Positions 1 to 7,184 of a stretch of 40,398 bases of DNA are shown here, piece by piece. Source of the stretch: Geobacteraceae bacterium (GTDB taxonomy: Bacteria > Desulfobacterota > Desulfuromonadia > Geobacterales > Pseudopelobacteraceae). The DNA lies in assembly GCA_025355325.1 (NCBI GenBank), contig JANXZX010000178.1, positions 1-40,398 of the forward strand, read 5' to 3'. How positions within the stretch are numbered: the stretch's first letter is position 1; each line of letters starts with the position of its first letter. A program made the translations under genes and the position numbers. Below the pieces are notes generated by a model, which saw only the letters and a program-made list of their open reading frames with translations, was not told the origin of the DNA and ran no database searches.

Positions 1-1050
1 AACATGCCGGTCATCTTTTGGGATGCATCACTGTACGCCATGGTTGAGGCGCTCTCTTCAGTTGCGGTCGCACTGATTATCTGGTACGGAGGCGGCGAGA
101 TCCTGAAGGGCGCGCTGACCTTCGGCGTACTGGTTGCGTTCATCCAGTATATCGAAAAGTTTTTCTCTCCCATCCGCGATCTTTCAGCAAAATATTCGGT
201 CATGCAGGGAGCGATGGCATCCCTGGAGCGGATATTTGCGCTGCTCGATACACCCGTGACAGAGCAAAAGCCCACCCAACCCCCCTTTGAGAAAGGGGGG
301 TGCCCGACAGGGCGGGGGGATTTGCCTCTCATTGAATTCCGCGACGTATCATTTTCCTACCAGACCGGCACCGACATTCTCACCGGCTTCAACCTGTCGG
401 TGCAGCGTGGAGAACGGGTCGCCATCGTCGGAGAAAGCGGCGGGGGCAAAACTACCATTACCCGCCTCTTGACCCGCCTGTATGACATCGAGCGGGGCAG
501 CATTCTTCTGCAAGGCATCGACATTCAGGAGCTTGATCTGGCCCAGGTACGCCGCCGGGTTGGCGTTGTTCTGCAGGATCCCTGCCTGTTCGCCGGCAGC
601 ATCGAATTCAACATCTGCCTCGGCGATGAACAGGCGCGACAGCGGGTACGTCAGGCAGCGGCGGCGGTCGGAGCCGACCGGTTCATCGACCGGCTGCAGA
701 ACGGCTATGACGAAGAGGTGCGGGAACGGGGCAGCAATTTCTCCGTCGGTGAAAAACAGCTGATCTCGTTTGCCCGGGCAGTTGCCTTCGATCCGGAAAT
801 ACTGGTGCTGGACGAGGCGACCGCAAGTATCGACAGCGCTTCGGAGCAGATGATTCAGGAGGGGATCAAGGGGATGATGCAGGGGCGCACCTCGCTGGTC
901 ATCGCCCATCGTCTCTCCACTATTCAGGATGCCGACCGCATCATCACCATTCAGCACGGGGTTAAGACGGAAGAAGGAACCCACGAAGAACTGCTTCGCG
1001 CAGGGGGGATATATTCCCGATTATATCAACTTCAGTTCAGCGAAATGTAA
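1..1050 (+). CDS. ABC exporter, fused permease-ATPase (5' truncated by window)
   Basis: This is the C-terminal part of an MsbA/MdlB-like ABC exporter. The reading frame is open to the first base, so the N-terminal membrane segments lie outside the window. Visible in order are the last transmembrane helices, a linker, then the nucleotide-binding domain with Walker A (GESGGGKT), a modified signature (FSVGEKQ in place of LSGGQ, as in MdlB-like exporters), Walker B with D-loop (LVLDEATASID) and the switch histidine (IAHRLS). The substrate cannot be read from sequence. The linker between membrane and ATPase domains carries an in-frame insertion (PTQPPFEKGG and following residues) encoded by a palindromic C/G-tract repeat at about 271-325. 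The stop lies 81 bp before hypB, with no clear terminator between them. Confidence 0.9.
   Translation, partial: NMPVIFWDASLYAMVEALSSVAVALIIWYGGGEILKGALTFGVLVAFIQYIEKFFSPIRDLSAKYSVMQGAMASLERIFALLDTPVTEQKPTQPPFEKGGCPTGRGDLPLIEFRDVSFSYQTGTDILTGFNLSVQRGERVAIVGESGGGKTTITRLLTRLYDIERGSILLQGIDIQELDLAQVRRRVGVVLQDPCLFAGSIEFNICLGDEQARQRVRQAAAAVGADRFIDRLQNGYDEEVRERGSNFSVGEKQLISFARAVAFDPEILVLDEATASIDSASEQMIQEGIKGMMQGRTSLVIAHRLSTIQDADRIITIQHGVKTEEGTHEELLRAGGIYSRLYQLQFSEM
271..325. repeat. palindromic C/G-tract repeat inside an ABC transporter gene
   Basis: The core reads CCCCCCTTT-GAG-AAAGGGGGG, followed by a short spacer and GGGGGGATTTG. On the opposite strand this is CAAATCCCCCC, spacer, CCCCCCTTT, three bases, AAAGGGGGG. 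The second arm of the element in hypF (3941-3976) has the same layout with a different spacer. The element is translated in frame and sits in the flexible linker of the protein. It looks like a short dispersed palindromic element tolerated inside coding sequence. Confidence 0.75.
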
Positions 1051-1131
1051 ACACAATCCGGCCGTAACTCGTATTGCATCTCCTTTTGGAAACTGATACC
1101 TTGCTTCAAAACGACGCTATAGGAGCCTTCC

Positions 1132-1965
1132 ATGTGTACAACCTGCGGATGTTCACCTGCCGATCATAACCATACTCACGACCATGTTCACGAACACGAA
1201 CATGATCACAAACACGGCCACAGTCACGATCATGATCACGATCACAAGCATGATCATAAGCACGATCACAACCACGATCATAAGCATGATCACAAGCATG
1301 ACCATCCAGCCAAACGAACGACGATCAGTATTGAAGAGGATATCCTCGGTAAAAACAACCGCCTGGCCGGTTTCAACCGCGCCCTGTTCAAGGACAAGGG
1401 CATATTTGTCCTGAATCTGGTCAGCTCCCCCGGTTCCGGCAAAACAACCCTGCTGGAACGGACCCTGCGTGATCTGTCACAGAAGCTTCGCTTTGCCGTC
1501 ATTGAAGGTGACCAGCAGACTGACAACGACGCCCGGCGCATCGCCGCCACCGGAGTCCCGGTACGCCAGATCAATACCGGCGCCGGATGTCATCTGGATG
1601 CCCACATGATCATGCACGGCACCGACGGATTTGACCTGGACAACCTCGATCTGCTGATGATCGAGAATGTCGGCAACCTGGTCTGCCCGGCCGCATTCGA
1701 CCTGGGAGAACACCACAAGGTCGCCGTTCTCTCCGTCACCGAGGGGGAGGACAAACCGCTCAAATACCCCCAGATGTTCCATAATTCAACCGTTATGCTG
1801 CTCAACAAGACCGACCTGCTGCCGCACCTCGATTTTGATGTCGAAAAATGCAAGGAATATGCGCGTCGCGTCAGCCCCGACATCATCATCTTCGAGGTAT
1901 CAGCCAAAAGCGGCGAAGGGATGGAGGCGTGGTACCAGTGGCTGACCGCCGGGACTCGAAACTGA
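1132..1965 (+). CDS. hypB: hydrogenase nickel incorporation GTPase HypB
   Basis: HypB is the GTPase that delivers nickel to the [NiFe]-hydrogenase large subunit. Visible features are an N-terminal nickel-site motif (CTTCGC, Cys2/5/7), then an extreme histidine-rich tract in which every second residue from 12 to 58 is His (24 in all, alternating mostly with Asp, Lys or Glu). After that comes the G domain with Walker A (SSPGSGKTT, about residues 98-106) and an NKTD guanine-specificity motif. The His tract is the kind seen in HypB proteins that also store nickel. The start is supported by an AGGAG-like sequence just upstream. The stop overlaps the beginning of hypF, consistent with translational coupling. 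hypA, the usual partner, is not adjacent. Confidence 0.96.
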   Translation: MCTTCGCSPADHNHTHDHVHEHEHDHKHGHSHDHDHDHKHDHKHDHNHDHKHDHKHDHPAKRTTISIEEDILGKNNRLAGFNRALFKDKGIFVLNLVSSPGSGKTTLLERTLRDLSQKLRFAVIEGDQQTDNDARRIAATGVPVRQINTGAGCHLDAHMIMHGTDGFDLDNLDLLMIENVGNLVCPAAFDLGEHHKVAVLSVTEGEDKPLKYPQMFHNSTVMLLNKTDLLPHLDFDVEKCKEYARRVSPDIIIFEVSAKSGEGMEAWYQWLTAGTRN

Positions 1966-4334
1966 CCAAGCGCCAACGGCACGAGATTCAGGGAATCGTT
2001 CAGGGGGTCGGCTTCCGCCCCTTTGTGTACCGGCTTGCCCACGAACTGGACCTTTCCGGATGGGTGCGCAATACGCCGGCCGGTGTCGAACTGGAAATCC
2101 AGGGAGGCACATCCGCCCTTGAAACATTTAACGAGTTATTACGTACCACCCTTCCCCCACTGGCGCTCATCACCTCGCATCAGTGCACCGATATTCCGGT
2201 TAATGACCATCAAACGTTTACCATCCTTCAGAGCGGTTCCGGCACTGCGGATATTCAGATCGCACCCGATTCCGCCCTCTGCACCGATTGCCTGAGAGAG
2301 CTGTTCGACCCGGCAGACCGCCGCTTCCGCTATCCATTCATAACCTGCACCAACTGCGGCCCCCGCTACAGCATCATTACCGGCATACCCTATGACCGGC
2401 CTGCAACAACCATGACCGGCTTTCATCTTTGTCCCGACTGCCTTCGGGAGTATCAGGAACCGCTCGACCGGCGCTTCCACGCTCAACCGATTGCCTGCCA
2501 CGCCTGCGGGCCCCGGATAAGCCTGATCGTATCCGGTTCCTTGACTCTTCAGGCAGAATGCGACGAGGCGGTCATCCGCGCCGTTGAACTCTTGAAGGGC
2601 GGCAAAATCCTTGCTGCCAAAGGGATCGGCGGCTACCATCTCGCAGTGGACGCCTGCAGCAACGCTGCGGTGCAACGTCTTCGGGAACGTAAGAAGCGCG
2701 ATGAAAAGCCGTTCGCCGTCATGGCGGCCAATCTTGAAACAGCGCGGGAACTGGCACTGATGAGCGAGGTGGAGGAACGGCTGCTCTGTTCTCCGGAAGC
2801 GCCGATCATTATCGTCAGAAAGCGACCCGGCACTCAGCTCTCGACGCTGATTGCCCCGAACAACGGGTGGGTCGGCCTGATGCTGCCGTATGCGCCACTG
2901 CACCATCTGCTCTTTCGGGATAACTTCACGGCACTCGTTATGACCAGCGGTAACATTTCCGATGAACCGGTGGCATTCGAAGACCAGGATGCCTTTGATC
3001 GTCTGGCCGGAATAGCCGACTATTTTCTACTTCATAACCGGACGATTCATATTCGCAGCGATGACTCGGTCATGCGCGTTTTCCACGGCAAGCCGCTCTT
3101 TTACCGCCGTTCCAGAGGGTATGCGCCGCGTGCTGTCAAACTGCCGTTCGCCGTGCCGCCACTGTTGGCGACAGGGGCGGAGTTAAAAAACGCCATCTGC
3201 CTTGCCGATGGCGAACGCGCAGTTCTGAGCCAGCATATCGGCGACCTCCGGAACCAGGCCACCCTCGATTCGTTCAACCACACCATTGCCCATCTGTCAG
3301 GGCTGCTGGAAGTCAAACCGGCACTGGTAGCCTGCGACCTGCACCCGGACTACCTCTCGTCCCGCTATGCCGAAGAGTCCGGTCTGCCGCTGGTCATGGT
3401 TCAGCACCATCACGCCCATCTGGCGTCCTGCATGGCCGAAAATGGTCTGGATGGCGACGTGATCGGGATTATTTTCGACGGCACCGGCTATGGCACTGAC
3501 GGCACAATCTGGGGCGGAGAGTTTCTGGTCGGCGGGTATGGCGGATTTCAGCGCGCCGGCCACTTCAAGCCGCTGCCGCTGCCGGGTGGGGATGCCGCTG
3601 TGCGTGAGCCGTGGCGTATGGCGATGAGCTATCTGTACCAGTCGCTCGGAGAAGCGGCGTTCGCCATCGACCATCCGGTTGCCCGTGTTCTCCCGGAACA
3701 GGAACGGGCGTTATTTGTCCGGATGCTGCAACGTAGGATCAACTCACCGCTGACTTCAAGCTGTGGACGACTGTTCGACGCCGTTGCGGCGCTGCTGAAC
3801 ATTCGGCATATGGTGTCGTATGACGGACAGGGAGCTATTGAGCTTGAGTCACTGGCGGAAAAAATAGAAAGTGAAGAGAATGAAGTAAAGTCCCCCTTGA
3901 TAAAGGGGGAGTTAGAGGGATTTGCCTTTGACTCTGAAATCAAATCCCCCCCTGCCCCCCTTTCACAAAGGGGGGGGTATCATTTCAATGTTGAGTGTCA
4001 TGAAAATGCTCCGTTCCAACTGGACTTTTCACCGATGTTCACGGAGATTCTGACCGATATTGCTGACGGCATCGAGACTTCTTCTATCGCGTGGCATTTT
4101 CACAAAACCGTCGCTTCTGCCACGGCAGATGCCTGTCTGCACATTGCCGCTTCTGCAGGACTTGACCGTGTGGTTCTCTCCGGCGGCGTCTTTCAGAATC
4201 GCCTTTTGAGCGAAATGATATATACTGCCCTGTCTGACAAAGGGCTCACTGTTTTCACCCATCGTCTGGTGCCGCCGAATGACGGCGGCATTGCACTGGG
4301 ACAAGCTGCAATCGCAGGAAGGAGAAAGGTCTGA
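1938..4334 (+). CDS. hypF: carbamoyltransferase HypF (hydrogenase cyanide-ligand synthesis)
   Basis: HypF transfers the carbamoyl group of carbamoyl phosphate to HypE in making the CN ligands of [NiFe]-hydrogenase. Domains in order: acylphosphatase-like (GIVQGVGFRPFVYRLA), two zinc fingers (CTDC...CTNC and CPDC...CHAC), a YrdC-like domain, and a Kae1-like domain (HHHAH; FDGTGYGTDG; LSGGVFQNRLL). The start is uncertain: GTG 1938 is chosen for a GGAGG 10 bp upstream. CTG 1962 would give a CTGA overlap with the hypB stop and a more typical N-terminus, and an in-frame ATG lies at 1848. At about 798 aa it is longer than the usual 750 or so, largely because two inverted palindromic repeats insert about 30 residues near position 650-680. 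Confidence 0.93.
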   Translation: MADRRDSKLTKRQRHEIQGIVQGVGFRPFVYRLAHELDLSGWVRNTPAGVELEIQGGTSALETFNELLRTTLPPLALITSHQCTDIPVNDHQTFTILQSGSGTADIQIAPDSALCTDCLRELFDPADRRFRYPFITCTNCGPRYSIITGIPYDRPATTMTGFHLCPDCLREYQEPLDRRFHAQPIACHACGPRISLIVSGSLTLQAECDEAVIRAVELLKGGKILAAKGIGGYHLAVDACSNAAVQRLRERKKRDEKPFAVMAANLETARELALMSEVEERLLCSPEAPIIIVRKRPGTQLSTLIAPNNGWVGLMLPYAPLHHLLFRDNFTALVMTSGNISDEPVAFEDQDAFDRLAGIADYFLLHNRTIHIRSDDSVMRVFHGKPLFYRRSRGYAPRAVKLPFAVPPLLATGAELKNAICLADGERAVLSQHIGDLRNQATLDSFNHTIAHLSGLLEVKPALVACDLHPDYLSSRYAEESGLPLVMVQHHHAHLASCMAENGLDGDVIGIIFDGTGYGTDGTIWGGEFLVGGYGGFQRAGHFKPLPLPGGDAAVREPWRMAMSYLYQSLGEAAFAIDHPVARVLPEQERALFVRMLQRRINSPLTSSCGRLFDAVAALLNIRHMVSYDGQGAIELESLAEKIESEENEVKSPLIKGELEGFAFDSEIKSPPAPLSQRGGYHFNVECHENAPFQLDFSPMFTEILTDIADGIETSSIAWHFHKTVASATADACLHIAASAGLDRVVLSGGVFQNRLLSEMIYTALSDKGLTVFTHRLVPPNDGGIALGQAAIAGRRKV
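3891..3976. repeat. pair of inverted palindromic C/G-tract repeats inside hypF
   Basis: Two related units face each other. The first (about 3891-3924) reads TCCCCCTTGATAAAGGGGG followed by a G-rich stretch ending GGGATTTG. The second (about 3941-3976) reads CAAATCCCCCC, spacer, CCCCCCTTTCACAAAGGGGGG. The reverse complement of the first aligns with the second. Both stay in frame with hypF and are translated (KSPLIKGELEGF and IKSPPAPLSQRGG). The second unit belongs to the same family as the element at 271-325. Confidence 0.78.
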
Positions 4335-4335
4335 T

Positions 4336-4566
4336 ATGTGTCTTGGCGTTCCGATGAAAATTGTAAGCAGAGAGGGAGACACCGTCATTGCCGAAGTTGA
4401 CGGGGTACAGAAGGAGGCCAACGTCATGCTGCTGGGCGAAGAGGTAGCTGTTGGCGATTACGTGATTGTTCACGCCGGTTTTGCCATTTCGAAACTGGAC
4501 GAAGAGTATGCTGAAGAGACCATCCGGATGATGAGGGAAGTCTTCTCTGAAGAGGATATGGCATGA
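4336..4566 (+). CDS. hypC: hydrogenase maturation chaperone HypC
   Basis: HypC is a small (76 aa) chaperone that carries the Fe(CN)2CO intermediate with HypD and binds the hydrogenase large-subunit precursor. The protein starts MCLGVPMKI, with the essential Cys2 exposed after Met removal, which fixes the start at 4336 rather than the longer in-frame ATG at 4279. AGGAGAAAGG lies just upstream. The gene begins one base after the hypF stop, and its own stop overlaps the hypD start (ATGA), so hypF-hypC-hypD are probably translationally coupled. Confidence 0.95.
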   Translation: MCLGVPMKIVSREGDTVIAEVDGVQKEANVMLLGEEVAVGDYVIVHAGFAISKLDEEYAEETIRMMREVFSEEDMA

Positions 4567-5654
4567 AATTCCAGGATGAGTTCAGAGACCGCACATTGGT
4601 GCAGAACATGGCCGGCAACATCCGCCGCATGGCACAGCGCCTGACCGCACCGGTCAATTTCATGGAAGTATGCGGTACCCATACCATGGCAATCTACCAG
4701 TATGGTATCCGCTCATTGCTGCCGGAGAACGTCCGGCTGGTCTCCGGCCCCGGCTGCCCGGTCTGCGTCACACCGATAGGATATGTCGATAAGGCGCTGG
4801 CCTGCACTGCCGACCCCCGTAACATCGTCGCCACCTTCGGTGACATGCTGCGTGTACCCGGCAGCCGCTCGTCACTGATGGAGCAACGGGCCGGCGGCGC
4901 CGATATTCGCATCGTCTATTCGCCGCTCGACGCAGTGGCGCTGGCCAAAAACAATCCGGAACGTCAGGTGGTTTTTCTTGGCGTCGGCTTTGAAACTACC
5001 GCCCCGACCATTGCCGCCAGCATCCTCGAAGCCGCCCGCCGGAAATTGACCAACTACTGCGTGCTCGCCTCGCACAAGACCATGCCGGTGCCGATGGAAA
5101 TTCTGACGTGTGACCCGGAGTTGAACCTCAAGGGGTACCTCTGCCCGGCTCATGTCAGCACCGTTATCGGCGGGGCCGCCTACCGGCCGCTGGCGGAGAA
5201 ATATCATATTCCCTGCGTCGTAACCGGATTCGAACCGGCCGATGTCATGCAGGGGATCGAGATGCTGCTGGCTCAGACCCTGCGCGGTGAAAGCAAAGTA
5301 GAAATCCAGTACTGCCGGGCGGTTTCCTGGGACGGCAACCCGAAGGCACAGGCTATTCTGCACCAGCTTTTTGAACCGTGCGATGCGGTCTGGCGCGGCC
5401 TTGGCATATTGCCCGGCAGCGGCCTGTCGATCCGGGCCGAATATGCGGCATTCGACGCAGAGCGCGTTCTGGAATTGGATGTCCCGGATGCGGACGAAAA
5501 CCCGGCCTGCCGCTGCGGGGATATTTTAAAGGGAAAACTGTCACCGTTTGACTGCCCGCTGTTCGGAACGGCCTGCACCCCCGAAGCGCCGGTCGGCGCC
5601 TGCATGGTTTCCAGCGAAGGCACCTGTGCCGCAGCTTATAAGTACGGGAGATAA
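4563..5654 (+). CDS. hypD: hydrogenase Fe-cofactor assembly protein HypD
   Basis: HypD is the [4Fe-4S] scaffold on which the Fe(CN)2CO group is assembled together with HypC and HypE. Family motifs are plain: MEVCGTHTMAI near residue 40, GPGCPVCVTP near 65, and the C-terminal cysteine-rich block CRCGDILKG...DCPLFGTACTPE...GACMVSSEGTC. The 363-aa length is normal. The gene overlaps hypC by four bases (ATGA). In most organisms hypE follows directly; here a HAD-family gene follows after 43 bp, so hypE must be elsewhere if the pathway is complete. Confidence 0.96.
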   Translation: MKFQDEFRDRTLVQNMAGNIRRMAQRLTAPVNFMEVCGTHTMAIYQYGIRSLLPENVRLVSGPGCPVCVTPIGYVDKALACTADPRNIVATFGDMLRVPGSRSSLMEQRAGGADIRIVYSPLDAVALAKNNPERQVVFLGVGFETTAPTIAASILEAARRKLTNYCVLASHKTMPVPMEILTCDPELNLKGYLCPAHVSTVIGGAAYRPLAEKYHIPCVVTGFEPADVMQGIEMLLAQTLRGESKVEIQYCRAVSWDGNPKAQAILHQLFEPCDAVWRGLGILPGSGLSIRAEYAAFDAERVLELDVPDADENPACRCGDILKGKLSPFDCPLFGTACTPEAPVGACMVSSEGTCAAAYKYGR

Positions 5655-5697
5655 CGTGATTTATCCGATGCAGAGAGCTCCTCAAAGAGTCTGAGAC

Positions 5698-6285
5698 ATG
5701 GGCTCTTACTCACACATACTGGCCGGATTCTCGCTCGGGTTCCATCACCGCAGTATACTGCAGCGTCTGCTCGCCGACACCCCGTCCGATACCGGCATAC
5801 TCAGGCTTGATCCTGAAGTATTACATGCTTCGGGGATATCAGTACTTGCACTCGATTTCGACGGTGTTCTAGCCGGTCACGGTTCACCGGTACCGCTTCC
5901 CGAGGCGGTTGCCTGGATGAAGCGGTGTGAGGCAGTCTTCGGCGGCACGCAGATATTTATCCTTTCCAACAAGCCGACTGAAGGGCGGCGGCACTGGTTT
6001 GCCGAAAACTTTCCCGCGATGCGCTTCATCTCCGGCGTCCGGAAAAAGCCATACCCCGACGGCCTGCTCAAAACGGCGGAACTCGCCGGCGTTCCGCCTT
6101 CTGCCATCCTGATGGTCGATGACCGCCTGCTGACAGGCTGCCTGGCCGCACTGGTCGCCGGTGCCCGCCCCTGCTACATCCGCCGCCCGTATGTTTCGTT
6201 CACTTTCCGCCCGTTTGCCGAACTGTTTTTTTGGCTGCTGCGGTCAGGAGAACGGTCTTTTGTGCGGATAATTACCCTCTTCTGA
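5698..6285 (+). CDS. HAD-superfamily phosphatase-like protein (YqeG-like)
   Basis: This 195-aa protein has the HAD signature motifs. Motif I is LALDFDGVLAG with Asp53 and Asp55, motif II is the Ser in FILSNKP, a KKPYPDG lysine region follows, and motif III is MVDDRLLTG. The layout resembles the class IIIA YqeG family, some members of which dephosphorylate phosphatidylglycerophosphate. The substrate here is not known. The start at 5698 has only a weak ribosome-binding site (GAG), so the true start may be slightly downstream. The gene follows hypD by 43 bp but does not belong to the known maturation pathway. Confidence 0.7.
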   Translation: MGSYSHILAGFSLGFHHRSILQRLLADTPSDTGILRLDPEVLHASGISVLALDFDGVLAGHGSPVPLPEAVAWMKRCEAVFGGTQIFILSNKPTEGRRHWFAENFPAMRFISGVRKKPYPDGLLKTAELAGVPPSAILMVDDRLLTGCLAALVAGARPCYIRRPYVSFTFRPFAELFFWLLRSGERSFVRIITLF

Positions 6286-6310
6286 TGCCACATTATTCGG
6301 AGGCGACCGA

Positions 6311-7030
6311 ATGACACCGAATGAATCATGGAAACCTCTTCTGGAGGAATTGAATACCCAGCAGGAATGCCTGGACATGATGTCTGCCGCCTGGACAGCT
6401 GATTATCGAGCTCACGGCGGGACTGTTTTCTGCGGCAGAGGATGCCGGGAATGCTGCAGCCTGACTGTCAACTGCTCCCTGACGGAAGCGGTGGCACTGG
6501 CACAAACAGTGAATGACACCCAGGCACAGGCAGTGAAAGAATATGCCGAACTACTTGGCAAGCGAGTCACTCCCGAGATGAATTTGAAGGAGTATCTGCG
6601 GTTGCAGCGCCGGGAAATGGGGTGGTGTCCACTGCTTGATGAGGACGGCGCCTGTTGTGTGTACTCCTCCCGGCCGCTGTCGTGCCGCGCCTTGCTCTCC
6701 ACCAAAGAAAGCTTTTTCTGCGGCGTCGATTTTTCCGAACTTACCAGCGAAGAAAAACAGACGTATGCTCAATCTCTGGACAATTCAGTAACAGAATTTC
6801 CGCTCCATTACGTTGCTTTCACCCGTGAAACCGGCCGTGAATTTGAAACACGGGCACTCACACTTATGCGGAAGAACTTCGGCTTTTCAGTTTACGGAGC
6901 CATGCCGGTTCTGGTACATCTGGTGCGGTATTGGGGGTTCGCCGAAGCTGTTTCGGCCGGAAGAAATGCGGCACAAGCCGTCGTCGTTCAGTCCGGCTTG
7001 CCCCATCCGTTCCTCGTGGATATTGCATAA
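6311..7030 (+). CDS. YkgJ-type cysteine-cluster protein
   Basis: The protein has the Cys pattern of the YkgJ family (putative zinc- or iron-binding cluster). CGRGCRECC spans residues 41-49, and a second group contains CPLLDEDGACC and RPLSCR. The first lacks the usual Pro-rich spacing but keeps CxxxCxxCC. Family members are thought to bind metal or an Fe-S cluster; no reaction is established. The start is set by CGGAGG eight bases upstream. The gene is 25 bp after the HAD gene on the same strand and may be cotranscribed with it. Confidence 0.72.
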   Translation: MTPNESWKPLLEELNTQQECLDMMSAAWTADYRAHGGTVFCGRGCRECCSLTVNCSLTEAVALAQTVNDTQAQAVKEYAELLGKRVTPEMNLKEYLRLQRREMGWCPLLDEDGACCVYSSRPLSCRALLSTKESFFCGVDFSELTSEEKQTYAQSLDNSVTEFPLHYVAFTRETGREFETRALTLMRKNFGFSVYGAMPVLVHLVRYWGFAEAVSAGRNAAQAVVVQSGLPHPFLVDIA

Positions 7031-7184
7031 TAGTTATACAGCGTTACCACACCCCGCTGTCCGATTCACCCTGAAACCTCCCCCAAAATTATAGATACAT
7101 GTACATTTATTTTTGTGCTCATTGAGCGGACTTCAGTGATACACTGCCGCTAATATTATCAATAATCATCTTTGGATACTTCCA

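Noticed and set aside
349-984. 211-codon open frame on the - strand inside the ABC transporter gene
   Set aside because: It is antisense to a clear ATPase domain, has no recognisable domain and no ribosome site; a shadow frame.
2139-2906. 255-codon open frame antisense to hypF
   Set aside because: It lies wholly over conserved HypF zinc-finger and YrdC coding sequence and has no protein-like features.
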